Shown here piece by piece: positions 9,601 to 17,770 of a DNA stretch of 64,000 nucleotides. Position numbers and translations under genes: made by a program. Position 1 is the first letter of the stretch, and each line of letters begins with the position of its first letter. This stretch comes from Luteimonas deserti. Its GTDB lineage: Bacteria; Pseudomonadota; Gammaproteobacteria; Xanthomonadales; Xanthomonadaceae. Where the stretch lies: positions 1-64,000 of the forward strand of contig NZ_JACCJZ010000017.1 in assembly GCF_013425765.1 (NCBI RefSeq). Direction: 5' to 3'. The notes beneath the pieces were generated by a model. That model was given only the letters and a program-made list of their open reading frames with translations. It was not told the DNA's origin and did not search any database.

Positions 9601-9768
9601 CCGATGGCGCGCGCGGTGGCCGGCGGGCTGGCGTTCTCGACCGTGGTCAGCCTGCTGTTCCTGCCGACGATCTACGCCATCCTCGACGACCTGCGGCATG
9701 GCAGCGCACGGCTGATCCGGCGTGCGCGCGGTGCCCGGCAGATGGCGCCGGCGGTGGATGCAGGCTGA
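6685..9768 (+). CDS. RND efflux transporter permease, second pump subunit with altered proton-relay residues
   Basis: This 1027-residue protein has the full RND architecture (two TM1+5 halves and two large periplasmic loops) and the typical start MSIVELSLRRPVTTIM. In TM4 it has VDN (D398, N399) instead of Asp-Asp, and in TM10 it has VVNNG (N910, N911) where AcrB and the partner pump have Lys-Asn. A Gly-rich loop at about residues 637-650 includes an 8-G homopolymer at 8614-8621. The gene starts inside the stop of the previous pump (ATGA), so the two may form a heteromeric trimer with the shared adaptor, as MdtBC does. From memory the VDN/VNN combination also occurs in single-pump HAE proteins such as the SwrC type, so the change does not prove inactivity. 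Confidence 0.88.
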   Translation: MSIVELSLRRPVTTIMCFVSMVVVGLIASVRLPLEALPDITAPFLFVQLPYAGATPGEAEQNLLRPAEEALATMSGIKRMRGQATPEGANVFMEFSDWDRDIAIGASEARERIDAIRSELPDDFRRYFVFKWSSGDQAVLRIRLAANVDLSGSYEMIDRQLKRRLERVPGVARVEISGAPPNEVEIAVDPDRLTAHGIELNELATRLRALNFSVSAGQILDGGQRLRVQPVGEVGDLQELRELVINQQGLRLGDIADVRFKPQRMDYGRRLDGRAAVGLDIYKERDANLVEVSRSVLAEVEAARDEPGLEGVDLKVIQNMGDEVTSSLLELVEAGAIGLVLSLIVLYFFLRHWPSTLMVTLAIPICFIITLGFMHFFGVTLNVLSLMGLLLAVGMLVDNAVVVVESIYQERERMPDQPWLASVVGTRNVAIALSAGTLSHCIVFVPNLLGETNNISIFMSQLAITISVSLLASWLVAVSLIPMMSARMKTPPAVASPTGLIPRLQRAYARVLRWSLQHRGWTLVGIGVLAAASLVPPTQMKFDMFGGGGGSKEINVFYEWNGSYNLRQRSDEVARVEAFLDARREEFRIKQLYSWFGEGGDSATIVTFNDDVGDTRPLSEAISKALPKSARAKIGIDSGGGQGGGGGGGGVQVQLIGDSSQVLRELADGVLPLLSANPSLRDVRVDAGDQNQELTIRVDRDRAAAFGFSAEQVSNFIGLALRGSQLREFRRGDDEVPVWVRFAGAEQFNEGDIASFMVRSPDGRSVPLTSLVDMSVEPSASRITRFNRQTSLTLQANLAGEATMPDARKAIEATLDNVVFPPGYGYSFAGSGFEDDSAAVRQMLFNFVIALVMIYVVMAAVFESLLFPAAIMSCVVFSIFGVFWLFWLTGTAFTVMAFIGILVLMGVVVNNGIIMVEHINNLRRRGMPRLDALVEGSRERLRPILMTMGTAILAMIPISLSDTVVLGGLAYSPMARAVAGGLAFSTVVSLLFLPTIYAILDDLRHGSARLIRRARGARQMAPAVDAG

Positions 9769-9850
9769 GAAACACTGCGGGCGAGCGCGAAATACGGCGC
9801 TCGGCGCAACCGCAATCGCGCGCATCCGCCCGGTGTCGATGCCGCTCCGA

Positions 9851-9872
9851 GACGGGCCGCTCGCGGCCCGTC
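9851..9872. terminator. Hairpin between convergent RND and TraB genes
   Basis: A perfect 9-bp stem (GACGGGCCG / CGGCCCGTC) with a CTCG loop sits between two converging genes. Neither side has a clear T-tract, so terminator function is uncertain. Confidence 0.35.
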
Positions 9873-9912
9873 CCGCATCCAGGAACCCGCTGCGATCAGC
9901 CGGGCGCTGCGA

Positions 9913-11145
9913 TCAGCTGAAGACCTTGCCCGCAATGCGCAGGCCGGCGACCCAGACGCCGATGCTCGAGCCGATGTTGGTCAGCATGAAGTTGAGAATG
10001 GTCCGCGAGACCCGGTTGCGGTACCAGCCACGCAATGTGCCCGCGTCGTCGCGCAGCGCGAGAAAGTGGCCATAGGCCGGCTTGCGCACCTGCGCCTCCA
10101 CCAGTGCGCTGAACAGGCCGGGTGACACGCCAGGCGGACGGATCGGCTTGAGCGGTGCGGCGATCGCGGCGGCGAGGATGCCGAGCGGGTGGGCAAGGGC
10201 GGCCAGCGCACCGAGCGCGGCGAAGCCGGCGGTGATCAGCACCCATTCCTTGACCAGCTGGCGGCCGAGCTCGGCGCCGCCCTGGTAGTAGCCCCAGCCG
10301 ATCATCGCCAGAATCAGCAGGGTGATCACGGTCATGACCCAGCGCAGGCTGCGGCCGGGCGGCGCATGCTCGAGTTCGGTCCGCGTCTGCCCGGGGGGCT
10401 GGCCGTCGTCAGCCAGATGCCGGGCGAGCCCGGCCAGATGACCGGCGCCGACGACCGCAAGCACCTCGCGCGCCTGCCCGGCGCTTTCACGCAGCCGCGC
10501 CGCCATGTAGCGGTCGCGTTCGGCGATCACGGTCTCGTAGAGCTGTGGACTGGATTTCGCGAACTCGCCGAAGCTCGACTCCAGCATGTCGCCCTGCTTG
10601 AGGTTCTCGATCTCGTCCTCGCCCAGCTCGTCGGACGCGAGCAGACCGGCGAGCAGGCTGCCCATCAACTTCATCCGCCCGAAGAAGCCGAGCTGGCGCG
10701 AGGCGCGTTTGAAGGTCAGGCCGACATCGCGATCGATCAGCGCGACGGGCAGGCCGCGTTCGCCCGCCAGCGATACCGCGCGTTTGAGTTCGGCGCCGGG
10801 CTCGATGCCGAGCTGCTCGGCCAGTCGGCGCTGGTAGGCCGACAGCGCCAGGTTGGCCGCGAACAAGGCGACGCGTCCCTTGCGGATGACGTCGACCAGA
10901 TTGAGCTTCGCCAGTGCGTCCGGATCGCTGATCGCCTGCAGGCGCTGCGCATCGAGTTCCACCGCGACCGCATCGAAGGCGCCGCTGCCGATCGCATCCT
11001 CGACCGCCTCCACGCTCACCCGCGAGATGTGCGCGGTGCCGAGCAGGGTATAGCGCACGCCGTCGCGTTCGACGATCGCGTGGGGCTGCGAGCGCCAGGT
11101 CGTGGCGCCGTCTGGCGTCGTCGCGCCGGGCATCGGTTCGGTCAT
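9913..11145 (-). CDS. TraB/PrgY-family membrane protein
   Basis: The 410-residue protein has an N-terminal TraB-type domain: GTAH near residue 30, a conserved ELD motif (VAVELDAQR) and VGAGHLAG near residue 240. Three to four hydrophobic segments follow in the C-terminal third (VITLLILAMIGWGYY and onward). The family is named after the enterococcal pheromone-shutdown protein TraB and is related to the Tiki/ChaN-like superfamily, which includes metalloproteases. The conserved Gly-His and Glu residues are compatible with a hydrolase, but no activity is established for the bacterial members I know. The start at 11145 is 4 bp after the GNAT stop; the frame is open for 52 codons further but those lie inside the GNAT gene. 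It is last in the aguB-GNAT-traB unit. Confidence 0.8.
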   Translation of the reverse strand: MTEPMPGATTPDGATTWRSQPHAIVERDGVRYTLLGTAHISRVSVEAVEDAIGSGAFDAVAVELDAQRLQAISDPDALAKLNLVDVIRKGRVALFAANLALSAYQRRLAEQLGIEPGAELKRAVSLAGERGLPVALIDRDVGLTFKRASRQLGFFGRMKLMGSLLAGLLASDELGEDEIENLKQGDMLESSFGEFAKSSPQLYETVIAERDRYMAARLRESAGQAREVLAVVGAGHLAGLARHLADDGQPPGQTRTELEHAPPGRSLRWVMTVITLLILAMIGWGYYQGGAELGRQLVKEWVLITAGFAALGALAALAHPLGILAAAIAAPLKPIRPPGVSPGLFSALVEAQVRKPAYGHFLALRDDAGTLRGWYRNRVSRTILNFMLTNIGSSIGVWVAGLRIAGKVFS

Positions 11146-11149
11146 CGAA

Positions 11150-11680
11150 TCATTCGTCCGCGGGTGGAGAGGCGGCGCCGTCACCGAGCGCGCGCTGCAT
11201 GAAAATGGTGTCGAGCCACCGTCCGTGCTTGCGTCCGGAGCCGGGCAGCACACCGACGATCCGGAAACCGAGCCGCTCGTGGAAGCGCACCGAGGGACCA
11301 TCCTGCGGCGGGCCGATCACCGCCATCATCTGCCGGTCGCCACGTCGTGCGCACAGCTCGATCAAGCGTGCCATCAGCTGTCGGCCGATGCCGTGTCCGT
11401 GCTGCGCGTGCTCGACGTAGACCGAGCTCTCGACCGTGAAGCGATAGCCGATGCGCGCCCGGAAGGTGCTGGCGTACGCATAGCCGGCGAATGCGCCGTC
11501 GCGAAGCGCGACGATGTACGGATACCCGGCCGCGCGCAGCGCCATCCAGCGACGTCGCATCTCGGCGGCGTCGGGGGCGTCGTACTCGTAGGTGGCCACG
11601 CCGCCCGCGACCTCGCGGGCGTAGAGCGCGGTGATGGCGTCGAAATCGGCGTCGACGGCGTCGCGGAGTTCGACCTGCAT
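11150..11680 (-). CDS. GNAT N-acetyltransferase, Pat/YncA (MnaT) type
   Basis: This 176-residue single-domain acetyltransferase has typical Pat/MnaT hallmarks: IRDA-like start (VELRDAVDADFDAI), VATYEYD, YRFTVESSVYV, then the acetyl-CoA loop HGHGIGRQLM (consensus Q/RxxGxG/A) and the closing FHERLGF..VG...GRKHGRWLDTIFMQ. Members acetylate amino-acid-like amines such as phosphinothricin or methionine sulfoximine. The variant PPQDGPSV replaces the more usual N-A-S segment before the LGF motif. It lies 4 bp after aguB and 4 bp before the TraB gene. That position raises the possibility that it acts on a polyamine-pathway amine, but the sequence does not show this. Confidence 0.85.
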   Translation of the reverse strand: MQVELRDAVDADFDAITALYAREVAGGVATYEYDAPDAAEMRRRWMALRAAGYPYIVALRDGAFAGYAYASTFRARIGYRFTVESSVYVEHAQHGHGIGRQLMARLIELCARRGDRQMMAVIGPPQDGPSVRFHERLGFRIVGVLPGSGRKHGRWLDTIFMQRALGDGAASPPADE

Positions 11681-11684
11681 GGGC

Positions 11685-12587
11685 TCAGTCGATGTAGCGC
11701 TTGAGCAGGTCGCCGTAGGCGTCGATGCGCCGGTCGCGCAGGAACGGCCAGATCCGGCGCACGTGCTCGCTGCGGCCCAGATCGACCTCGCAGGTCAGCA
11801 ATGTCGGATCGCCGCCTGCCTCGGCCAGGAACTCGCCCTGGGGCCCGAGCACGTGGCTGTTGCCCCAGAAGTCGATGCCGGCGGCGCCGAGTGGCGAAGG
11901 TTCGTGGCCGACACGGTTGCAGCTCAGCACCGGCAATCCGTTGGCGACCGCATGCCCGCGGTGGCTGAGGATCCAGGCGTCGCGCTGACGGGTCTGCTCG
12001 GCCGTGTCGTCGGTCGGATCCCAGCCGATCGCCGTGGGATACAGCAGCAGGTCCGCACCGGCCAGAGCCATCAGGCGTGCGGCTTCGGGGTACCACTGGT
12101 CCCAGCAGACCAGCAGACCGAGGCGGCCCACCGATGTGTCGATCGGCTTGAAGCCGATGTCGCCCGGGGTGAAGTAGAACTTCTCGTAGAAGCCCGGATC
12201 GTCCGGAATATGCATCTTGCGGTACTTGCCCGCGAGGCTGCCGTCGGCGTCGAACACCACGCCGGTGTTGTGGTACAGCCCGGCCGCTCGGCGCTCGAAC
12301 AGCGAGCTGACCACGACGATGCCGTGCTTCCTGGCCAGCATGCCCAGGCGTTCGGTGCTCGGTCCCGGAATCGGTTCGGCCAGATCGAACGCGTCGACAT
12401 TCTCTTCCTGGCAGAAGTACGCGCCGTTGTGCAGCTCCTGCAGCAGCACCAGCCTGGCGCCCTGCGCAGCCGCCTCCGCCACACGCGTTTCGATGACCGC
12501 CAGGTTGGCGTCGGCGTTGTCCGCGCCGCGGTCGATGATGGCGCGCTCCTGGATCAACGCGACGGGCAGCGTGGTCTTGCGGGACAT
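11685..12587 (-). CDS. aguB: N-carbamoylputrescine amidase
   Basis: The 300-residue protein belongs to the nitrilase superfamily and hydrolyses N-carbamoylputrescine to putrescine, CO2 and ammonia in the cytoplasm. The Glu-Lys-Cys triad is visible: Glu in LVLLQELHNGAYFC (~residue 48), Lys in YRKMHIPDDPGFYEKFYF and Cys in LGLLVCWDQWYPEAARLMALAGADLL (~residue 157). Length and motifs match bacterial AguB closely. The first enzyme of the same route, aguA, lies upstream on the same strand across a ~220-bp gap, while two small genes follow with 4-bp spacings. Together they supply putrescine from agmatine. Confidence 0.93.
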   Translation of the reverse strand: MSRKTTLPVALIQERAIIDRGADNADANLAVIETRVAEAAAQGARLVLLQELHNGAYFCQEENVDAFDLAEPIPGPSTERLGMLARKHGIVVVSSLFERRAAGLYHNTGVVFDADGSLAGKYRKMHIPDDPGFYEKFYFTPGDIGFKPIDTSVGRLGLLVCWDQWYPEAARLMALAGADLLLYPTAIGWDPTDDTAEQTRQRDAWILSHRGHAVANGLPVLSCNRVGHEPSPLGAAGIDFWGNSHVLGPQGEFLAEAGGDPTLLTCEVDLGRSEHVRRIWPFLRDRRIDAYGDLLKRYID

Positions 12588-12808
12588 GGCTTCGGACCCT
12601 CGGGGGATGGCGACAATGCTAACGCGGTGTCACGTGCGGGCAGATAAACGCGACGATGGATGCGCGAGGCGTGTGCACGGTTTCCATCGTGGGCGGCGTC
12701 GGGCCCCGCGACCAGGGCGCTTTCCGCCATAGGCGCGGCGGGGCCGGGTCGGATACCCGGTCCGTGACCGCGGAGCCTGCAGCGCAGACTTCGCGCCGCT
12801 TGATGGCA

Positions 12809-13858
12809 TCAGCCCGGACGGGCGCGCAGCAGACCGTCCGGCAACTGCATCGTGATGCAGTGCAGGCTGCCGTTCTGCCAGATCAGCGGCCGGCAGGGCA
12901 CCTGGACGATCTCGCGTCCCGGATGCGCCTGCGCGAGCACGGCCGCCGCCGCATCATCGGCCGGGTCGCCGTAGGCCGGCACCAGCACTGCACCGTTGAT
13001 GACCAGGTAATTGGCATAGCTGGCGGCGAGCCGGCGGCCGGCGTCGAGAACCGGCTGCGGCCAGGGCAGCGGGAACAGGCGGTAGGGCCGTCCGTCATGC
13101 GTGCGCAGCGCGGCGATCTCCTCGGCCATCGCCCGGAGCTCGACGTGGTGCGGGTCGGCCGGGTCGTCGCAGGCCTGGAACACGATGGCATCGTCCGGCG
13201 CGAAGCGGGCGAGGGTGTCGATGTGCGCGTCCGTGTCGTCGCCTTCGAGATAGCCGTGGTCGAGCCACAACACGCGGTCCTGCGCGAGCCAGTCCGACAG
13301 CTGCGCGGTCAGCGTTTCGCGTGCGACGTCAGGGTGTCGTTCGTGCAGGCAGCGCCAGGTGGTCAGCAACGTGCCGGCGCCATCGGTCTCGATCGCACCG
13401 CCCTCGAGTGCGAAGTTGATCTCACGGCGTTCGGCAGACGCGGCGAACACACAGGCGCCGTGCAGATGGCCGACCAGCCGGTCGTCGCGGCTCGCGTCGA
13501 ACTTGCCGCCCCAGCCGGTGAAGCGGAAATCATTGAGCCGGAAGCCGCCCTCGCGTCGCAGCGAGATCGGCCCGGAGTCGCGCAGCCAGGTGTCGTCGTA
13601 CTCGGCCTCGACGAACTGCACGCGATCCATGTCGATGCGGTTCGAGGCCAGGCGCACGAAGGCATAACTCTGCACGTCCTCGTCCGGCACGCAGATCACC
13701 ACCGGCTGGAAGCGGGTGATGGCGGCGACGAGCGCGATGTAGGTGTCTTCGACCTCGCCCAGGCGCGCGGCCCAGTCGGTGTCCTCGGTCGGCCACGCGA
13801 TGAGGACCGCGGACTGGGGCTCCCACTCCGCGGGGAAACGCCAAACGGATGGATTCAT
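12809..13858 (-). CDS. aguA: Agmatine deiminase
   Basis: This 349-residue enzyme of the guanidino-group-modifying (PPAD) family converts agmatine to N-carbamoylputrescine plus ammonia. Visible landmarks are the start [18 protein letters not shown], the substrate-binding [10 protein letters not shown] (Asp near residue 87), [16 protein letters not shown], the catalytic His of [15 protein letters not shown], and the nucleophile Cys near the C-terminus in [11 protein letters not shown]. The product is the substrate of AguB encoded just downstream. The start is 4 bp after the stop of a small secreted-protein gene, so both may share a transcript. Confidence 0.94.
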   Translation of the reverse strand: MNPSVWRFPAEWEPQSAVLIAWPTEDTDWAARLGEVEDTYIALVAAITRFQPVVICVPDEDVQSYAFVRLASNRIDMDRVQFVEAEYDDTWLRDSGPISLRREGGFRLNDFRFTGWGGKFDASRDDRLVGHLHGACVFAASAERREINFALEGGAIETDGAGTLLTTWRCLHERHPDVARETLTAQLSDWLAQDRVLWLDHGYLEGDDTDAHIDTLARFAPDDAIVFQACDDPADPHHVELRAMAEEIAALRTHDGRPYRLFPLPWPQPVLDAGRRLAASYANYLVINGAVLVPAYGDPADDAAAAVLAQAHPGREIVQVPCRPLIWQNGSLHCITMQLPDGLLRARPG

Positions 13859-13862
13859 GGAC

Positions 13863-14207
13863 TCAGCGGATCGCCGGCTTCGGGCCGACCTCGGCCGCAG
13901 TGGCCCGGTTGGCGACCGTATCGATGACCTTGTTGCGCTCGAAGTACACCGTGAAGCTGGGATACACCCAGCGGTGGATCGTCGGCCACTGCCGCTTCTG
14001 GCCGCCGCGCGGATCGAGCCGCTCGCTGGGCGCGCCGAATCGCGCTTCGACCTCCGCCATGCTCATGCCGCGCGCCGGCACCGCCACGGCCGCCGGTTGG
14101 CGGGCACGATCCACGAGCAGGGTATCCGCGGCTGCGGGCGGCGCGGCGGACAGCAACGCGCCGCCGAGGGCGGTCGCGACGAGGACAGAGACGATCGAAC
14201 GCGTCAT
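13863..14207 (-). CDS. Small exported protein of unknown function
   Basis: The 114-residue protein has a clear Sec signal peptide ([19 protein letters not shown] ... APPAAA). The mature part contains [18 protein letters not shown], reminiscent of the first half of the SmpA/BamE beta-fold (M-x-x-x-E-V-x-x-x-x-G-x-P), then a W-Y-rich segment ([21 protein letters not shown]). I read it as a periplasmic SmpA/BamE-like domain protein. No lipobox is present, so it is not BamE itself. It is placed 4 bp before aguA, a conserved-looking but functionally unexplained pairing. Confidence 0.75.
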   Translation of the reverse strand: MTRSIVSVLVATALGGALLSAAPPAAADTLLVDRARQPAAVAVPARGMSMAEVEARFGAPSERLDPRGGQKRQWPTIHRWVYPSFTVYFERNKVIDTVANRATAAEVGPKPAIR

Positions 14208-14307
14208 GGCAGAGCTCCGGTAGGGTGCGACGGACAGGCGGGCGAAGACCGCACCGCGCCTGCCTATTTAGCAGAAACCCGGCGCCCGCGCCGCGGCGGC
14301 GGACACG

Positions 14308-14330
14308 AAAAAGGCCGCATCGCTGCGGCC
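14308..14330 (-). terminator. Rho-independent terminator after rpmJ
   Basis: On the minus strand the stem GGCCGCA / TGCGGCC with a 4-base loop is followed by TTTTT. It lies 36 bp past the rpmJ stop. Confidence 0.8.
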
Positions 14331-14366
14331 CCCGTCGCTGCCTGCCGCGATGCGGCGGCGTCGCGA

Positions 14367-14492
14367 TTAGCGCTGGCGCGCCTTGAATCGCGGATTGGAC
14401 TTGCAGATCACGAAGACCTTGCCGCGGCGACGCACAACCTTGCAATCGCGGTGGCGGGTCTTCGCCGACTTCAGGGACGACAGGACCTTCAT
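14367..14492 (-). CDS. rpmJ: 50S ribosomal protein L36, type B (zinc-independent form)
   Basis: This 41-residue gene is easily missed because of its size. The protein starts [20 protein letters not shown], continues with [21 protein letters not shown], and is almost entirely basic. It has two cysteines (17 and 30) but not the full four-ligand zinc ribbon of the classical 37-38-residue L36, so it is the C-minus/YkgO-like form. It is a component of the large subunit. It has its own promoter (14532-14561) and its own terminator (14308-14330), so it is monocistronic and divergent from cmk. In E. coli the paralogue is Zur-repressed; I see no convincing Zur palindrome here. Confidence 0.93.
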
Positions 14493-14531
14493 GACAAACC
14501 TCTGGGATGGGATACGGACGCGAAGCCGGCT

Positions 14532-14561
14532 ATTCTAACGTCTGATTTCCACGAAATTCAA
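14532..14561 (-). promoter_or_regulatory. Sigma-70-type promoter for rpmJ
   Basis: On the minus strand, TTGAAT (-35) and TAGAAT (-10) are separated by 18 bp. The -10 begins ~45 bp upstream of the rpmJ ATG. The surrounding bases are unusually AT-rich for this genome, which supports promoter function. Confidence 0.65.
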
Positions 14562-14600
14562 GCGCTTGGGCGAACGACCCGCGCGCAAGAGGAGAGCTGC

Positions 14601-15281
14601 ATGACGGCCGACGCGCCGGTGTTGACGATCGACGGGCCTTCCGGCTCGGGCAAGGGCACGATCAGCCGTGCGGTCGCCCTGCGTCTGGGCTGGCATTATC
14701 TCGATTCCGGCGCGCTCTACCGGGCCGTGGGGGTCGCCGCGGGCTGGGCCGATCTCGATCTCGGTGACGCCGCCGCGCTGGTGCGCTGCACCTTCGACAC
14801 CACGATCGCGTTCCGGGACGACCCGGCGGGCGAGCCGCGGGTGATCGTCAACGGTCACGACGCGACCGACGAACTGCGGACCGAGACCGCGGGCGCCGCA
14901 GCCTCGGCGATCGCCGCGATTCCGGAGGTGCGGGCCGCGCTGAAGGACCGGCAGCGGGCCTTCCGCCGCGCGCCCGGCCTGGTGGCGGACGGGCGCGACA
15001 TGGGCACGGTGATCTTCCCGGATGCCCGCTGGAAGGTCTTCCTGACCGCGAGCGCGGAGGAACGTGCCGAGCGTCGCTATAAGCAGTTGAAGAACAAAGG
15101 GGTTTCGGTGACAATGGACGGTCTGCTGCGCGAGATTCTCGCGCGTGACGCCCGCGATGCGAATCGCGCGGTGGCGCCATTGCGCCCGGCCGAGGAAGCC
15201 GTGCGCATCGACACCACCGGTCTCGGCATCGAAACGGTCGTCGCGCAGGTGTTGGCACTGCTGCCTGCCCGCATGGACTGA
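14601..15281 (+). CDS. cmk: Cytidylate (CMP/dCMP) kinase
   Basis: The 226-residue kinase phosphorylates CMP and dCMP with ATP. It has the P-loop GPSGSGKGT at residues 10-18, the CMP-binding YLDSGALYR segment, the large NMP-bind insert typical of bacterial Cmk, the [12 protein letters not shown] motif and the LID region [16 protein letters not shown]. The ATG at 14601 is preceded by a good Shine-Dalgarno (AGGAG, 8-bp spacing). The long open frame upstream overlaps rpmJ on the opposite strand and is not used. cmk immediately precedes rpsA, the order conserved across proteobacteria. Confidence 0.95.
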   Translation: MTADAPVLTIDGPSGSGKGTISRAVALRLGWHYLDSGALYRAVGVAAGWADLDLGDAAALVRCTFDTTIAFRDDPAGEPRVIVNGHDATDELRTETAGAAASAIAAIPEVRAALKDRQRAFRRAPGLVADGRDMGTVIFPDARWKVFLTASAEERAERRYKQLKNKGVSVTMDGLLREILARDARDANRAVAPLRPAEEAVRIDTTGLGIETVVAQVLALLPARMD

Positions 15282-15538
15282 AAGTCCCGCGGGTCCGGCG
15301 TTGCAGCCCGGCCCGGGCGGACGGCTGCAGGCCATCGCAGACGCAGACGAGTCGCCGCTTCAACAGAAGTACCGCCGTACCGCTCCACAGTTCCGGCCCC
15401 GCGCGCAGGCGTGGCGGCCGGTGTCCGTCAATCCACCAACACTCACGGCCATGCAATCCCGCGACGGCCGATCAACGGGTGGACCCCGGCATCGAGTTCG
15501 CGCTCGCCCGGCGGTCTGATCAAACCAGGTATTTACCA

Positions 15539-17227
15539 ATGACCGAATCATTCGCAGAACTGTTCGAAGCCAGCCAGAACAACCTGTCCAAGCTCAAGCC
15601 CGGTGCCATCGTCACCGGCATCGTGGTGCAGGTGCGTACCGACGTCGTCGTGATCAACGCCGGCCTGAAGTCCGAAGGCATCGTGCCGATCGAACAGTTC
15701 CGTAACGAGGCCGGCGAGATCGACGTCGCGGAAGGCGACACCGTCAAGGTGGCGCTGGACTCGCTCGAAAACGGCTTCGGCGAAACCGTGCTGTCGCGCG
15801 AGAAGGCCAAGCGCGCCATGGTGTGGGACGAGCTCGAGGAAGCGCTCGAGAAGAACGAGACCATCACCGGCCGCATCAGTGGCAAGGTCAAGGGCGGCTT
15901 CACCGTCGACATCAAGGACGTCCGCGCATTCCTGCCGGGCTCGCTGGTCGACGTGCGTCCGGTCCGTGACCCGGTCTACCTCGAGGGCAAGGAACTCGAG
16001 TTCAAGCTGATCAAGCTGGACCGCAAGCGCAACAACGTCGTCGTCTCGCGCCGCGCGGTCGTCGAGAGCGAGCACTCGGAAGAACGCGAGCAGCTGATGG
16101 AGAAGCTGGTCGAGGGCGCGGTGCTTAAGGGCGTCGTCAAGAACCTCACCGACTACGGCGCGTTCGTGGACCTCGGCGGCATCGACGGCCTGCTGCACAT
16201 CACCGACATGGCCTGGAAGCGCGTGCGCCATCCGTCCGAAGTCGTGGAAGTGGGCCAGGAGCTCGAAGTCCGCGTGCTCAAGTACGACCGCGAGCGCAAC
16301 CGCGTCAGCCTCGGCCTGAAGCAGCTGGGCGAGGATCCGTGGGACAACATCGCCCGCCGCTATCCGTCCAACACGCGCGTGTTCGGCAAGGTCTCCAACG
16401 TCACCGATTACGGCGCGTTCGTCGAGATCGAGCCCGGCGTCGAAGGCCTGGTGCACGTGTCCGAGATGGACTGGACCAACAAGAACGTCAACCCGTCCAA
16501 GGTGGTGCAGGTCGGTGACGAGCTCGAGGTCATGGTGCTCGACGTCGACGAGGAGCGTCGCCGCATCTCGCTCGGCATCAAGCAGGTCACCTCGAACCCG
16601 TGGGAGACCTTCGCGGCCATCCACAAGAAGGGCGACAAGGTCGACGGCCAGATCAAGTCGATCACCGACTTCGGCATCTTCATCGGCCTGGACGGCGGTA
16701 TCGACGGCCTGATCCACCTGTCGGACATCGCGTGGAACTCCACCGGCGAAGACGTGGCCCGCAACTTCAAGAAGGGCGACACCGTCGAGGCCGTCGTGCT
16801 GGCGGTCGATCCGGAGCGCGAGCGCATCTCGCTGGGCGTCAAGCAGCTCGAGCAGGACCCGATGGGCCAGTTCATGGGCAACACGCCGCGCGGTTCCAAG
16901 GTCACCGGCACCGTGAAGGAAGTGGACGCCAAGGGCGCCGTGATCGATTTGGGTGACGGCGTGGAAGGCTATGTGCAGGCGCGCGACATCAGCGACCAGC
17001 GCATCGACGACGCCAGCCAGCACCTGAAGGTCGGTCAGGAGATCGAAGCCAAGTACTTCGGCGTCGACCGCAAGACCCGCGTACTGCAGCTGTCGATCAA
17101 GGCGAAGGACGAGGCGGAAACCGCCGAGACCCTGGCCGAGTACAACAAGCAGTCGTCGGACGCGTCGAGCGGCACCACCAAGCTGGGCGCGCTGCTGCGC
17201 GAGCAGCTGGGCAGCAAGGGCGAATAA
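15539..17227 (+). CDS. rpsA: 30S ribosomal protein S1
   Basis: The 562-residue protein contains six S1/OB-fold repeats: two degenerate N-terminal ones that dock on the ribosome (from ~residue 22) and four RNA-binding ones with the [20 protein letters not shown] pattern (from ~residues 193, 280, 365 and 455). The start [15 protein letters not shown] is the usual xanthomonad S1 start. A ~257-bp leader separates it from cmk, long enough for its own promoter and for the translational autoregulation known for S1 in E. coli. A strong hairpin terminator follows at 17236. Confidence 0.97.
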   Translation: MTESFAELFEASQNNLSKLKPGAIVTGIVVQVRTDVVVINAGLKSEGIVPIEQFRNEAGEIDVAEGDTVKVALDSLENGFGETVLSREKAKRAMVWDELEEALEKNETITGRISGKVKGGFTVDIKDVRAFLPGSLVDVRPVRDPVYLEGKELEFKLIKLDRKRNNVVVSRRAVVESEHSEEREQLMEKLVEGAVLKGVVKNLTDYGAFVDLGGIDGLLHITDMAWKRVRHPSEVVEVGQELEVRVLKYDRERNRVSLGLKQLGEDPWDNIARRYPSNTRVFGKVSNVTDYGAFVEIEPGVEGLVHVSEMDWTNKNVNPSKVVQVGDELEVMVLDVDEERRRISLGIKQVTSNPWETFAAIHKKGDKVDGQIKSITDFGIFIGLDGGIDGLIHLSDIAWNSTGEDVARNFKKGDTVEAVVLAVDPERERISLGVKQLEQDPMGQFMGNTPRGSKVTGTVKEVDAKGAVIDLGDGVEGYVQARDISDQRIDDASQHLKVGQEIEAKYFGVDRKTRVLQLSIKAKDEAETAETLAEYNKQSSDASSGTTKLGALLREQLGSKGE

Positions 17228-17235
17228 GCCTCTGG

Positions 17236-17276
17236 AGCGCCGGCCCGGGCCAGTCCCGGGCCGGCGCTTTCGCATT
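17236..17276 (+). terminator. Strong hairpin terminator after rpsA
   Basis: A perfect 14-bp stem (AGCGCCGGCCCGGG pairing with its complement, 5-base loop) is followed by TTTCGCATTTT. It sits between rpsA and ihfB and probably attenuates rather than fully stops transcription, since ihfB starts 14 bp later. Confidence 0.75.
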
Positions 17277-17289
17277 TTCAAGAAGAGAC

Positions 17290-17592
17290 ATGACCAAGTC
17301 GGAACTCATCGAACTGCTCACGCAGCGGCAGGCCCACCTCAAGGGCGAGGACGTCGACCTGGCGGTCAAGGCCATGCTCGAGATGATGGGCAGCGCCCTG
17401 GCATCGGGCGACAGGATCGAGGTCCGCGGCTTCGGCAGTTTCTCGCTGCACTTCCGCCCGCCGCGCACAGGCCGGAATCCCAAGACCGGCGAAGCGGTTG
17501 CACTGCCCGGCAAGCACGTGCCGCATTTCAAGCCGGGCAAGGAACTCCGTGACCGGGTCAGCAACGTGCATCCCTTGCCGGCTGAAGATTGA
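17290..17592 (+). CDS. ihfB: Integration host factor subunit beta
   Basis: The 100-residue DNA-bending protein of the HU/IHF family pairs with IHF-alpha (encoded elsewhere). The start [17 protein letters not shown] is typical. The DNA-contacting arm carries [22 protein letters not shown] with the minor-groove-intercalating proline (RNPKTG), followed by [16 protein letters not shown]. Location directly behind rpsA is the conserved gammaproteobacterial arrangement. A purine-rich RBS (AAGAAGAGAC) precedes the ATG. Confidence 0.96.
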   Translation: MTKSELIELLTQRQAHLKGEDVDLAVKAMLEMMGSALASGDRIEVRGFGSFSLHFRPPRTGRNPKTGEAVALPGKHVPHFKPGKELRDRVSNVHPLPAED

Positions 17593-17770
17593 CCGCGCCG
17601 GCGACCGCGCCGGTGCACGAATTCCGCATGCCGCCATCCGGTTGGCGTGCCCGATCCCCGAACGGGTAGGATCGTCGATGGCCCGTCGGGGCCGCAGGCC
17701 TAGTATTACGGCGCCCCCGTGTCGTGCCGTATCGCGCGGCGTGCCTGCCTCATGACGGAGCATGTGTCCA

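Noticed and set aside
14493..14600. Zur operator before rpmJ
   Set aside because: No convincing palindromic Zur-type AT-rich box; only a sigma-70-like promoter is visible.
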